Positions 1-7,404 of a stretch of DNA of 64,000 nucleotides are shown here, in pieces. This stretch comes from Clostridia bacterium (lineage in GTDB: Bacteria; Bacillota; Clostridia; Christensenellales; UBA1242): contig JAEEMI010000010.1 of assembly GCA_016283155.1 (NCBI GenBank), positions 1 through 64,000 of the forward strand, read 5' to 3'. How positions within the stretch are numbered: position 1 is the stretch's first letter; every line of letters starts with the position of its first letter. Position numbers and translations under genes: made by a program. The notes under the pieces are model-generated. The model made no database searches. It was not told where the DNA came from and was given only the letters and a program-made list of their open reading frames with translations.

Positions 1-2
1 AT

Positions 3-134
3 ATTCCAGATGGAGAAACAAAAACCTTATCTGAATTACAAGCGGAAGATTACGAAAAAGAAGCCCATTATTGGGGAACGGCTCTGGATGATTTTGCCAA
101 ATGGTACAAGGAAAAATTAACTAAAAATAGTTAA
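3..134 (+). CDS. C-terminal fragment of an unknown protein (truncated by window edge)
   Basis: An open frame enters from the left edge and stops at TAA 132-134, giving about 43 residues that end DFAKWYKEKLTKNS. It is acidic and rich in Glu, Lys and aromatic residues, looks like ordinary coding sequence of this genome, and has no stop before its natural end. The start lies outside the window, so neither length nor family can be judged. It converges on the toxin-antitoxin-like operon to its right across an 88-nt gap. I do not recognise it. Confidence 0.55.
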   Translation: MPDGETKTLSELQAEDYEKEAHYWGTALDDFAKWYKEKLTKNS

Positions 135-222
135 TCACGAAGTTGACCATTTTCCTGGTTCGGCTTGGGTTTTAGTTGACAGAGAATAATTAATGTTAAT
201 TAATGTAAAGTGAACATAATGT

Positions 223-579
223 TTATGCCCTCTTTCTGTTTTCTGGCACTACATTTTCAGTCCAATTTGTTTCATCTAATTTATTTGCATATAAAGTTTT
301 AACACAACGCACTAGTGGAAGTGTTTGATGTTTTTCCCAAATTTGTATTGCATAAAACTCTTGCTTTGGTATAACGAAAGCACGATAAAATAAATTTGAT
401 TCCTCTGGTAAATCTTTAAAAACATTTTTCTTAATTTGTGTATTAAGAAATGCAAACCATTCAAGCCAAGATTTAAATGCGCTACGAACATATTTTGGAT
501 TATTTTCATCATTAATAATTTGTTTGATTTTTTCAACTAATTTTTCTTGTGTTTTTGCAAATTGAAATTCCTTATCCAT
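223..579 (-). CDS. hypothetical protein, third gene of Panacea operon
   Basis: This is a 118-residue soluble protein with no signal peptide or membrane segment. It is helical and charged at the N-terminus, with an aromatic-rich centre (KSWLEWFAFLNTQ). Its ATG overlaps the TAA of the gene before it by one base (TAATG), and an AAGGAG site sits just upstream, so translation is probably coupled. It is last of three genes led by the DUF4065 protein. Position suggests a partner in a toxin-antitoxin unit (toxin, co-toxin or accessory), but no family motif was recognised, so function is inference from context only. Confidence 0.6.
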   Translation of the reverse strand: MDKEFQFAKTQEKLVEKIKQIINDENNPKYVRSAFKSWLEWFAFLNTQIKKNVFKDLPEESNLFYRAFVIPKQEFYAIQIWEKHQTLPLVRCVKTLYANKLDETNWTENVVPENRKRA

Positions 580-1058
580 TATTTATTCTCCTTATAGTAT
601 ACACTAAATTTATTATTTTGATAATTTTCATCGTTATAATTTTTATCGGGTGAAAGTAGATGATGTACATCGAGAATTAATAATGTAAAGATTTCATCTC
701 CATTTTCCCTAGTAAAAATCCCAATAATTCTAAATCCATTTTTTAATCCAAGTTGCCAAAATTCAGCGAAGCTAAAACGTTGCATCCATACCTTGTCAAA
801 ATCTTTTCGACCTTCGTGTTGTTTTTTTATTATTTTATTTATAATGATTTTTTCTCTATCACCATTAATCGGGTGCATGTGTGGTAATGTTCGGAATGAA
901 CTTTTAGATTCTTTTGTGTAAAAATCTATCCATTCTTGAAATCTTTTAAAACACTTAACAAACCCAGCTGCATCCTTGTAAAAATTTGTAAAATCGTCAC
1001 TACGATTTCCGAGAGAAACCGACTTCCATAAATACTCATATGTAAAATCAAACTTCAT
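579..1058 (-). CDS. hypothetical protein, candidate toxin of Panacea-type module
   Basis: This 159-residue protein follows the DUF4065 gene after a 3-nt gap. Its start has an AAAGG site 8 nt upstream. The C-terminal half carries a hydrophobic strand followed by a histidine pair and proline (TLLILDVHHLLSPDKNYN), and the middle has a second His-rich stretch (TLPHMHPINGDREK). Those conserved-looking His, Asp and Asn residues could form a catalytic site, but I cannot name a family. Known Panacea systems pair the antitoxin with very diverse toxins, which makes this the best toxin candidate of the operon. No membrane segment or signal peptide is seen. Confidence 0.55.
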   Translation of the reverse strand: MKFDFTYEYLWKSVSLGNRSDDFTNFYKDAAGFVKCFKRFQEWIDFYTKESKSSFRTLPHMHPINGDREKIIINKIIKKQHEGRKDFDKVWMQRFSFAEFWQLGLKNGFRIIGIFTRENGDEIFTLLILDVHHLLSPDKNYNDENYQNNKFSVYYKENK

Positions 1059-1061
1059 AAG

Positions 1062-1526
1062 TTATACCTTTGAATTAAAAATATCTTCATCAAGTATCGG
1101 ATTATTAGATATATCCCAATAGGATAAACCGTTGCGTGCTTTTTTCCATGCTAGCATTTCGTGTGATAAATTTTCTAATTCATCACCATCAAAATTATAT
1201 TTATCTAAAATACTATCTAAAAATTCAGCAATGTTTTCATCAATTGAAACATCTTCACCGAATAATTCAATCAATGAACTTCCGAAATCTGCATAGATTG
1301 GATAAATCGGAGCATAAACTGGTCCGTGCACCCATGCTTGAAATTGATTTTCAAACAATTTATTAGTCAAATGATTAACATCGGTATTATTTTTCTGTAA
1401 ATATTCTAAATATGCGAAAAAAAGTAATTTGTGTAACTGTTTATGTGTTAATGGCTTTTTATAAAGAAAGTATTTAGCCACATCTTCCGCAGATACTGCA
1501 TAATTTACTGCCCCCATTTTTACCAC
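1062..1526 (-). CDS. Panacea-domain (DUF4065, SocA/GepA-like) protein, probable antitoxin
   Basis: The protein (154 residues, or 151 from the inner ATG) matches the DUF4065 pattern: an N-terminal segment ending in a repeated Lys-Lys-Pro, LTHKQLHKLLFFAYLEYL, then FQAWVHGPVYAPIYPIYADF. In this family the conserved HK.L.F.A and W..GPV motifs define the Panacea domain, a widespread antitoxin domain that neutralises unrelated toxins. It heads a tight three-gene operon. The start is ambiguous: GTG 1526 fits a leaderless promoter (TAATCT ends 7 nt before it), while ATG 1517 has an AGGAGGT site at ideal spacing. Both may be used. Domain call is firm; antitoxin role is inferred from the family and operon. 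Confidence 0.75.
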   Translation of the reverse strand: MVKMGAVNYAVSAEDVAKYFLYKKPLTHKQLHKLLFFAYLEYLQKNNTDVNHLTNKLFENQFQAWVHGPVYAPIYPIYADFGSSLIELFGEDVSIDENIAEFLDSILDKYNFDGDELENLSHEMLAWKKARNGLSYWDISNNPILDEDIFNSKV

Positions 1527-1533
1527 CTCCTAA

Positions 1534-1562
1534 AGATTAACTTTTACATGCTAATTAGTCAA
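1534..1562 (-). promoter_or_regulatory. promoter of the Panacea operon
   Basis: On the minus strand TTGACT (1557-1562) is followed by a 17-nt spacer and TAATCT (1534-1539). The next GTG begins 7 nt after the -10 box, and AGGAGG lies between the box and the inner ATG at 1517. Confidence 0.6.
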
Positions 1563-1706
1563 ACTTATTTCGCAAAATTTTGGTGCTTATTATATCATAT
1601 GATAATTACCAATTGCAAGATAAATAATATTATCCTTGGTGTGATTAAAAATTACCACTATATTCTTTACTTGTTCCTTAATCCTGCCACCAATTTTTAA
1701 AATAAT

Positions 1707-1915
1707 TCAGCGTAGGTTCAAAGCCTGATACACCTGACAAGATTTCTTGATAAATTTAATATTGATGAGTTCGGATTTGTTAATCACAGATTTAACCACA
1801 AATAACCGCCACAGTAGTTCTTTTGGTGAATGTGGACGATTGCAGTGATTGGTTCAACTACTAATTGCCCATCAATGATTCGGACAAAGTGTAAATGATT
1901 GTGTATGTAAATTTT
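1707..1915 (-). pseudogene. possible coding remnant downstream of tRNA-Gln
   Basis: The 391-nt stretch between the Panacea gene and tRNA-Gln has no intact gene. On the minus strand, immediately after the tRNA 3' end, two overlapping stop-free frames look like coding sequence. One (about 1784-1915) reads HFVRIIDGQLVVEPITAIV and the other (about 1707-1847) reads NRPHSPKELLWRLFVVKS and ends at TGA 1707-1709. A frame change between them would fit a decayed gene. Neither has a clear start or ribosome site. Both are short enough that chance cannot be excluded, and no family is identified. Confidence 0.25.
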
Positions 1916-1917
1916 CT

Positions 1918-1991
1918 TGGCAGGGGTAGCAGGATTCGAACCTACGATGAATGGGTCAGAGCCATTTGCCTTACCGCTTGGCGATACCCCT
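1918..1991 (-). tRNA. tRNA-Gln (anticodon CUG)
   Basis: The minus strand folds as a complete tRNA: acceptor AGGGGTA/TACCCCT, D arm, anticodon stem AATGG/CCATT around loop CTCTGAC (anticodon CTG, reads CAG), T arm GGTTCGAATCC, discriminator G and an encoded CCA. Its 3' half is an exact inverted copy of the tRNA-Gln(UUG) at 2185-2259. Confidence 0.93.
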
Positions 1992-2006
1992 ATGATTAAA
2001 CATCAG

Positions 2007-2035
2007 TGAATAGGATCTATCTGGTAACTTGTTAA
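2007..2035 (-). promoter_or_regulatory. promoter of tRNA-Gln(CUG)
   Basis: TTAACA (2030-2035) and TATTCA (2007-2012) are separated by 17 nt on the minus strand, with the tRNA 5' end 15 nt downstream of the -10 box. Confidence 0.5.
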
Positions 2036-2140
2036 CAGATATTCCTATTTTTAATTATATCATAAATTCAAGTAAACCGCCACAAAAATTATTTAACAAA
2101 AATTTATATGATACTGACAAAAAATAAAAACTAATTATTC

Positions 2141-2169
2141 TTTACAAACTGCAACAGATATAGTATAAT
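2141..2169 (+). promoter_or_regulatory. promoter of tRNA-Gln(UUG)
   Basis: TTTACA (2141-2146), a 17-nt spacer and a perfect TATAAT (2164-2169) lie 15 nt before the mature tRNA 5' end. This is a strong housekeeping-type promoter. Confidence 0.8.
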
Positions 2170-2184
2170 AACCATTGTTACCGT

Positions 2185-2259
2185 AGGGGTGTCGCCAAGC
2201 GGTAAGGCACGAGACTTTGACTCTCGCATTCGTAGGTTCGAATCCTGCTACCCCTGCCA
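2185..2259 (+). tRNA. tRNA-Gln (anticodon UUG)
   Basis: The acceptor AGGGGTG pairs with TACCCCT (one G-T pair), the anticodon stem CGAGA/TCTCG holds loop CTTTGAC (anticodon TTG, reads CAA), and the T arm is GGTTCGAATCC. CCA is encoded. It sits divergent from the CUG isoacceptor with about 190 nt between the 5' ends. Acceptor, D and T parts are nearly identical while the anticodon stems differ. Confidence 0.93.
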
Positions 2260-2281
2260 TTCCAAACCTAATCCGAACATA

Positions 2282-2308
2282 AAAAAGACCGCGCTAGTCG
2301 GTCTTTTT
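2282..2308. terminator. bidirectional intrinsic terminator
   Basis: AAAAAGACCG, a short loop and CGGTCTTTTT form an A/T-flanked hairpin that can end both the tRNA-Gln(UUG) transcript and the minus-strand gene at 2315-2755. Confidence 0.8.
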
Positions 2309-2314
2309 AAATGT

Positions 2315-2755
2315 TTAGAAAATTTGCTCGGCATCTTTGCCAAGGGCACGCGATAATTGTCTTTCTACTGCTAAACTTTTTTCAACGCGGGTATCAAAAA
2401 GACGCCCTTTCAAAACATCTATTTCATTTGGATTAAACGCAAATTTATATAAACGTTTGCGATTAACCAATTGTTTTTTACTGTTTTTATCATCCTGACC
2501 GAGTAAAGGTAAAACCAATCTCATACGGTCAACAGTATTTACCAAAACATCTTGTTGGGTTTTACAATCTTGATTTTTAATGGTAATTGCTTTGCCTGAT
2601 AAAACGCCACCATAGGTTTGGTTCCATAATTGTTTAACTTGACCAAGTTCGGTTTGATGTAAGTCATTATATTCCTTAGTAACGAATCTTGCAGTAATTT
2701 GTTGTAATGCTTTATCGCGATAAAAAGTTGTGTTCAAATGCTTTAATTTGCTCAT
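2315..2755 (-). CDS. hypothetical protein
   Basis: This is a 146-residue basic soluble protein starting MSKLKHLNTTFYRDK. A clean AGGAGA ribosome site lies 8 nt before the ATG, and a terminator hairpin follows directly. The sequence is rich in Lys, Arg and Gln with no membrane segment, signal peptide or recognisable catalytic motif. Its neighbours (tRNA genes and another orphan) give no functional lead. The ribosome site, codon use and terminator make it a real gene, but I cannot name a family. Confidence 0.6.
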   Translation of the reverse strand: MSKLKHLNTTFYRDKALQQITARFVTKEYNDLHQTELGQVKQLWNQTYGGVLSGKAITIKNQDCKTQQDVLVNTVDRMRLVLPLLGQDDKNSKKQLVNRKRLYKFAFNPNEIDVLKGRLFDTRVEKSLAVERQLSRALGKDAEQIF

Positions 2756-2979
2756 AATTTATCTCCTGTATGGGCGACATATTAACACACTACAAACACA
2801 AATGCAAGACTAAATTTCGGCAAATTGCATTATGAACACCTTATGTAATGCGATGCTCGACAATCATTAAATTGTTGGTCACTCAAATTTAAAACGTTTC
2901 CTAAACAATTAACCAAAGTAAAAGTCATTACCCCATTATCTAATTTAGTTGCATATGTATTGTAATATTTTTTCCTCAA

Positions 2980-3258
2980 CTACAATGTTGTACCAGCATC
3001 GTCTTTGTTGGTTACTTTTGTTTGTTCGTCAGGAGTGCTTTGATGATTGGCAATAATTCTTTGGCGTTTACGATTAAGTGAATCAATATAAGTTGATTTA
3101 TCTTGAATCTGAGCATATAAGTTTTCAATATCGTCCATCAATTGCAACTTTTCTTCTAACGTATGATGACCGCCTGCAATCTCGTTATAGAGACGACCAA
3201 TTTTCATATTAACGTTTAAACGATGTAATTTTTCTGTATTTGTATTTTGTTCGTCCAT
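2980..3258 (-). CDS. hypothetical small coiled-coil protein
   Basis: The 92-residue protein starts MDEQNTNTEKLHRLNVN and has an AGGAG site 7 nt upstream. Its centre (about residues 20-65) is a charged helix with heptad-like hydrophobics and probably forms a coiled coil; the last 20 residues are polar and disordered-looking. It is divergent from the TtcA-like gene. The 224-nt gap between it and the gene at 2315-2755 holds no recognisable feature. No family is recognised. Confidence 0.5.
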   Translation of the reverse strand: MDEQNTNTEKLHRLNVNMKIGRLYNEIAGGHHTLEEKLQLMDDIENLYAQIQDKSTYIDSLNRKRQRIIANHQSTPDEQTKVTNKDDAGTTL

Positions 3259-3359
3259 TTTTACTCCTAATAAAATATTCTAATTGATTTAGTTTAAAAA
3301 AGCAAGAATGATTATTTTTCGTGCTTTGTTTAACCGGATATGTTAAACTAAAAACAGTT

Positions 3360-4214
3360 ATGAACAAAGTCTTGAACAAAGCTGAAGAAGTTGAAACCAG
3401 CATTCGCAAAACATTTCATAAAACATTGCTGGCAAAATTTTGTCGTGCCATTTGCGAGTATGATTTAATTCAACCTAACGATAAAATTGCCGTTTGCATT
3501 TCGGGTGGTAAAGATAGTATGTTAATGGCAAAACTCTTTCAAGAATTAAAACGTCATAACAAGATTCCGTTTGAATTAGTATTCTTGGTAATGGATCCCG
3601 GCTACAGCGCAAAAAATCGTGCTTTAATTGAAAGTAATGCTAAAAACTTAAACATTCCAATTCAGGTCTTTGAAACTGATATTTTTGAGAATGTTTTTAA
3701 AGTAGAAAAATCACCCTGCTACCTTTGTGCGCGAATGCGTCGTGGACATCTCTACCACCAAGCTAAAGCCCTGGGTTGTAATAAAATTGCCTTAGGCCAT
3801 CACTACGACGATGTGATTGAAACCATTTTAATGGGAATGCTTTATGGCGGACAAATTCAAACAATGATGCCTAAATTACACAGTACCAATTTTGCTGGAA
3901 TGCAATTGATTCGTCCAATGTACCTGATCCGCGAACAAGACATTATTCGTTGGCGCGATGTAAACCAACTTAATTTTATTCAATGTGCTTGCAAATTTAC
4001 CGAAATAAATACAGTTAGCGATCACCTAACTTCCAAACGTAAAGCCGTAAAACAGTTAATTGCCAATTTAAAAGCCACTGACCCACAAATTGAACGCAAC
4101 ATTTTCCGCAGTATGGAAAACGTTAATCTGGCAACTATCATTACCTATAAAGATAAAGATGGACATTATCACAACTTCAAAGATGACTACCGTCCGAAGA
4201 AACTTGAAGATTGA
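3360..4214 (+). CDS. TtcA-like PP-loop tRNA thiolase
   Basis: The protein carries the PP-loop ATPase signature CISGGKDSM near residue 45, a CYLC pair (SPCYLCARMRR) at about residue 120, LGHHYDDVIET at about 145, and a later CAC motif. This arrangement is typical of the TtcA/TilS superfamily, whose TtcA branch makes 2-thiocytidine at position 32 of tRNA using an iron-sulfur cluster held by CxxC cysteines. The track start (GTG 3321) adds 13 unlikely residues; ATG 3360 begins MNKVLNKAEEVE and is preferred. Substrate assignment within TtcA-like proteins is uncertain because Bacillota carry several paralogous groups. Other modification genes here are mnmA, miaA, truA and dusB. Confidence 0.75.
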   Translation: MNKVLNKAEEVETSIRKTFHKTLLAKFCRAICEYDLIQPNDKIAVCISGGKDSMLMAKLFQELKRHNKIPFELVFLVMDPGYSAKNRALIESNAKNLNIPIQVFETDIFENVFKVEKSPCYLCARMRRGHLYHQAKALGCNKIALGHHYDDVIETILMGMLYGGQIQTMMPKLHSTNFAGMQLIRPMYLIREQDIIRWRDVNQLNFIQCACKFTEINTVSDHLTSKRKAVKQLIANLKATDPQIERNIFRSMENVNLATIITYKDKDGHYHNFKDDYRPKKLED

Positions 4215-4244
4215 TTTTTTGTTCGCTTTTATTTTTTAATATGT

Positions 4245-4256
4245 TATAATTAACCT
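4245..4256 (+). promoter_or_regulatory. extended -10 element deciding the 4257 start
   Basis: TGT-TATAAT (hexamer 4245-4250) is followed by exactly 6 nt and ATG 4257. There is no ribosome site and a clear -35 box is not seen, so the mRNA is predicted to be leaderless. Confidence 0.6.
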
Positions 4257-4682
4257 ATGAAATATGTATTTAATGTCATTTTTTACAATTTAGTCGGTGC
4301 GGGTGTTGGTTTAGCGGTAGGCGCTTACTTTGGTCACTTAAACCAATTATGGATTCTTATTCCAGCCATTTTGGCCGGTGTCTTTTTATTAGCTGGAATT
4401 ATAACTACCGCCGCAATCATTAAAGCAGAACGCGAAGCCAAAAACGCTGGTGTATCTTTAAAAAAAGATGATTTTATTTTACAAATGAATGAAACCTATA
4501 CTGTGGGTAAACGTAGTAAAATTAGACCAGGTGAATACAAAGTGATGGCAACCGATGAAGGTAACAAAGCATTTAATTTACGCATTAACGATTATGTAAA
4601 AGAATATAAACATAATACTACTGTAGTTTTGGCGGAAGGCGATACGATTTCGGCGCGTTCCGGTAACGTAATTTTACGCTAA
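4257..4682 (+). CDS. hypothetical membrane protein with C-terminal soluble domain
   Basis: The first 65 of 141 residues form two membrane helices (about 5-28 and 31-56) separated by a short loop. A soluble tail of about 80 residues follows, reading like a small beta domain (KIRPGEYKVMATDEGNKAF, then repeated beta strands). The tail resembles compact beta-sandwich domains, but no family is named with confidence. It is followed at 57 nt by the lipoprotein-like gene, which has its own promoter. Role is probably envelope-associated. Confidence 0.6.
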   Translation: MKYVFNVIFYNLVGAGVGLAVGAYFGHLNQLWILIPAILAGVFLLAGIITTAAIIKAEREAKNAGVSLKKDDFILQMNETYTVGKRSKIRPGEYKVMATDEGNKAFNLRINDYVKEYKHNTTVVLAEGDTISARSGNVILR

Positions 4683-4738
4683 CAAAATCAGATAAATTGA
4701 TATTCATTGCCTTAGTTCTGTAATATAATAGAGAGTAA

Positions 4739-5395
4739 ATGAAAAAACTTGGTGTACTGTTATGTGTAATTTTGGTGGCTATTTCAATGTCAGCTTGCCA
4801 AACCTTTAATGACGATGCCACCGAAAATTACCCACAAAACAATCCGCTAAACACCACGATTTTTTTACAAATTAAAGCGATTCCATTGGGCTCCACCGCA
4901 GATTTAGAACTAACTAAATGGTTAGGTGCTGTACGTTCAGAGCACGAAGCTATTACTGATGAAACCGCAACCAAAATCACACAAATTGAACCACGTAGCA
5001 CAATGGAAAATGAAAATACTTACGCCATTGATTTAACCATTCAAAATGCACCTGCCTCAACTTTGGATAAACACGTTCGCCCATTTAAAATGATTTACAC
5101 CCAAACGGTATTCAATCCCATTGCTTTATTACCAGATAGCGATGTTTTTCTTTATATCGTTGGTTACTCTTCTGAAAGACGTCATAGCGACAGTAACGCA
5201 GTACAATTGATTACTGACGACAATGGTGAATATGTCTATCTATGGACTAACGGTGAAATCATCGAATTTGTGGATATTTACCCGAATCGTCCGTTATATT
5301 ACCTCTTAACCGTAGCTGGTGCGATCGTGATTGGTGTTTTAGTTTTTATTGTAAGCCGATATAATGATTGTAAAAAGCGTAAAAAACTGTTATAA
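4739..5395 (+). CDS. predicted lipoprotein with C-terminal membrane anchor
   Basis: The N-terminus MKKLGVLLCVILVAISMSAC is a lipoprotein signal peptide with a lipobox-like MSAC, so Cys20 would be the lipidated residue. A domain of about 150 residues follows, and a hydrophobic helix near residues 187-208 precedes a basic tail (KKRKKLL). Lipidation at one end and a membrane helix at the other is unusual; the protein would be tethered twice. TATAAT lies 9 nt before ATG, so any leader would be about 2 nt. Its stop codon TAA lies inside the -10 box of the next gene. Confidence 0.6.
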   Translation: MKKLGVLLCVILVAISMSACQTFNDDATENYPQNNPLNTTIFLQIKAIPLGSTADLELTKWLGAVRSEHEAITDETATKITQIEPRSTMENENTYAIDLTIQNAPASTLDKHVRPFKMIYTQTVFNPIALLPDSDVFLYIVGYSSERRHSDSNAVQLITDDNGEYVYLWTNGEIIEFVDIYPNRPLYYLLTVAGAIVIGVLVFIVSRYNDCKKRKKLL

Positions 5396-5396
5396 T
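5368..5396 (+). promoter_or_regulatory. leaderless promoter overlapping upstream stop codon
   Basis: TTGTAA (5368-5373), 17 nt, then TGT-TATAAT (5391-5396), with ATG 5404 seven nt later. The TAA of the lipoprotein gene (5393-5395) is part of the -10 hexamer. Confidence 0.65.
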
Positions 5397-5403
5397 GCCC
5401 ATT

Positions 5404-6168
5404 ATGGCTATTGCAGTATTTGGTGATATTCACGGTAACTTAGAAGCCTTGGAAGCAATTTTAAAAGACATTAAACGTAATCGTAAAATTACTGCAACCT
5501 ATTATTTAGGTGATGCAATTGTTTTCGGACCAGACAGTGCGGCTTGCTTGCGTTTGTTAAAAAAATACAAAGTCAATTGCGTACTTGGCAACCACGAACA
5601 ACGCGTAACGAAATATGACGAATCAGCAACCGCAATGACGTATGCAAACAAAGATTTAATTGAAGCAACTTTCGCCACATTAAATCGTGAAGATTTAGCG
5701 TTTATTTCGCAAATGCCGTTGGAATTAAAAATTGATTATAAAGGTGCAAAGATTTTATTTACCCACTATTGCCACGATGAAACTGGCAAAGTAATTGATA
5801 CGCAATTAGAATTTAACGAAAAAGATTTGCGCAAATATTTCAAAGATAAAAAATGTGATGTGGTCTTCTTTGGTCATATGCACAAACGCAAAATTTTAAT
5901 TGATGAGGAAAAACACTCTTACATCTTGCAAGGTAGTTCGGGTTGTGTTAAAACCGACAAAACTTTCTATACTCTATTTGACGTTGTCGATGACTATGGC
6001 GATGGTAAAAATTTTGATATTTATCGTGTCGATGTTAAATATAACCGCAAACGTTTTGTAACCAAAATGTTAACTGCAAATTTACCAAGTAAAGAAATTT
6101 ATGCACCATTTTGCTTTGGCATTGACTTTGATAACATAAATCAAAATAAGGAGAACACAAATGAATAA
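5404..6168 (+). CDS. calcineurin-like metallophosphoesterase
   Basis: The protein starts MAIAVFGDIHGNLEAL and continues with YYLGDAIVFGP, VLGNHEQR, ILFTHYC and VFFGHMHKR. These are the five metal-binding blocks (D-x-H, GD, GNHE, H, GHxH) of the calcineurin-like phosphoesterase superfamily, closest in layout to the YfcE/diadenosine-tetraphosphatase-like group with two metals. The substrate (a phosphodiester, nucleotide or phosphoprotein) cannot be read from sequence. Track start 5395 is replaced by ATG 5404 because the promoter -10 box ends 7 nt before it. It overlaps the next gene by 8 nt, indicating a two-gene operon. Confidence 0.85.
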   Translation: MAIAVFGDIHGNLEALEAILKDIKRNRKITATYYLGDAIVFGPDSAACLRLLKKYKVNCVLGNHEQRVTKYDESATAMTYANKDLIEATFATLNREDLAFISQMPLELKIDYKGAKILFTHYCHDETGKVIDTQLEFNEKDLRKYFKDKKCDVVFFGHMHKRKILIDEEKHSYILQGSSGCVKTDKTFYTLFDVVDDYGDGKNFDIYRVDVKYNRKRFVTKMLTANLPSKEIYAPFCFGIDFDNINQNKENTNE

Positions 6169-6610
6169 TAACATTAAAGAAATTGCTGAAAAATTTTTAA
6201 CCGAAGAAAAAATTCCGACGAAAGCCGCAATCTTAATGGCTAGTTTAGGTTTAAACAAAAGTGCTGGTGATATTGCGGATATTGCCTATGGAATTAATTT
6301 TAACCAACATCCCTATAACGAAGAACGCCAACAACAAATGATTGAATATCTAGGTTATGCAATGTTGAACTGGGAAATTTTAGCATTAAGTACTGGTATC
6401 TCAGCTGACGAAATTGCCAAACGCTTTTCAGCAGAATGGTTGACAAAACGCACTGGCAAAGCATCAATTAAAGATTTATTAAAACATTTAAAGCCTAATG
6501 CATTAGGCATAGAAACACCAACCACACATTCAATCGAAAAACCCATTTCCAGTTTAATTCGTCCCACAACCCGTGAACCTTTAAAATCTGATTTCACAAA
6601 ACAATTCTAA
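6161..6610 (+). CDS. hypothetical protein coupled to the phosphoesterase
   Basis: This 149-residue predicted mostly helical protein begins inside the end of the phosphoesterase gene. It has AAGGAG eight nt upstream of its ATG, a typical internal-operon ribosome site. No membrane segment or signal peptide is seen. The C-terminal 40 residues are rich in Thr, Pro and Ser and look disordered. Its stop codon overlaps the stop of the convergent uppP gene by two bases. Co-translation with a phosphoesterase suggests a shared pathway, but no family is recognised. Confidence 0.6.
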   Translation: MNNNIKEIAEKFLTEEKIPTKAAILMASLGLNKSAGDIADIAYGINFNQHPYNEERQQQMIEYLGYAMLNWEILALSTGISADEIAKRFSAEWLTKRTGKASIKDLLKHLKPNALGIETPTTHSIEKPISSLIRPTTREPLKSDFTKQF

Positions 6611-7374
6611 TTAAACCAACGGCTAAACAGCAAGCCGCCACCTAATAAAAGCAAATAATAACCAAACCACCGTAAATCAATTTTACGGGTGATGTTTAAC
6701 ATTGTTTTAATCGCGACAATCCCCGATATAAACGCCATCAGAAACGCTAAGCACAGATTACCAATACCTAGATTTCTGATACTCCCCCCTTGCCATAATT
6801 CGTATACCAAAGAGGCTAAAATAATGGGAATAGACATTAAAAACGAAAAATCAGTTGCTGCAGAAGATGATAAACCACTCAATCGTCCGGTTGTGATTGT
6901 TAAACCACTACGCGATAAACCTGGCACAACCGCTACCCCTTGTGCCAAACCCATTGCCACTGGTTGCCACCAACTCTGTTTTTTACTTGCATTAAATTGT
7001 TGAAGCCGCAATGCACACGGCAATAACAAATAAATTCCAGTTACACAGAATGCATACGGTAATGCTGATAAGGTAAATAAATTATCAATAACATTGTGAA
7101 ACACAACTACAATAACACAAGTAATTACAGTGGCGACAATTAATTGTACGGTGACTAAATTCCACGGATGACGAATTAACTGCCATAAACGTTGCCGATA
7201 CACAACAACCACTGCTAATAACGTAGCAATATGTAAGATTAAAGTTAATAATAAACCGCCATCGGTAATCCCGAATAAACTTTCAAACAACAACAAATGT
7301 CCACTGGATGAAATTGGTAAAAATTCGGCTAACCCCTGAACCAATCCTAAAAACACCGCAGTATACCAAGCCAT
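6607..7374 (-). CDS. uppP: undecaprenyl-diphosphatase UppP
   Basis: UppP (BacA) recycles the undecaprenyl carrier lipid by removing a phosphate, feeding peptidoglycan synthesis. Both signature blocks are visible: GLAEFLPISSSGHLLLF near the N-terminus and VVPGLSRSGLTITTGRL in the second half, which together supply the catalytic Glu, Ser and Arg. About eight membrane helices are evident and 255 residues is a usual length. The track start (7437) adds a non-hydrophobic stretch; ATG 7374 (MAWYTAVFLGL) matches the family start. The gene is convergent with 6161-6610, sharing stop-codon bases. Confidence 0.93.
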   Translation of the reverse strand: MAWYTAVFLGLVQGLAEFLPISSSGHLLLFESLFGITDGGLLLTLILHIATLLAVVVVYRQRLWQLIRHPWNLVTVQLIVATVITCVIVVVFHNVIDNLFTLSALPYAFCVTGIYLLLPCALRLQQFNASKKQSWWQPVAMGLAQGVAVVPGLSRSGLTITTGRLSGLSSSAATDFSFLMSIPIILASLVYELWQGGSIRNLGIGNLCLAFLMAFISGIVAIKTMLNITRKIDLRWFGYYLLLLGGGLLFSRWFN

Positions 7375-7404
7375 AATAATGTCTATGTTTTCGTTTGGTA
7401 AAAA

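Noticed and set aside
7375-7404. Shared leaderless promoters between uppP and the DivIC-like gene
   Set aside because: No -10 box sits at the expected distance from ATG 7405, 7420 or 7374, so these starts were set by family alignment instead.
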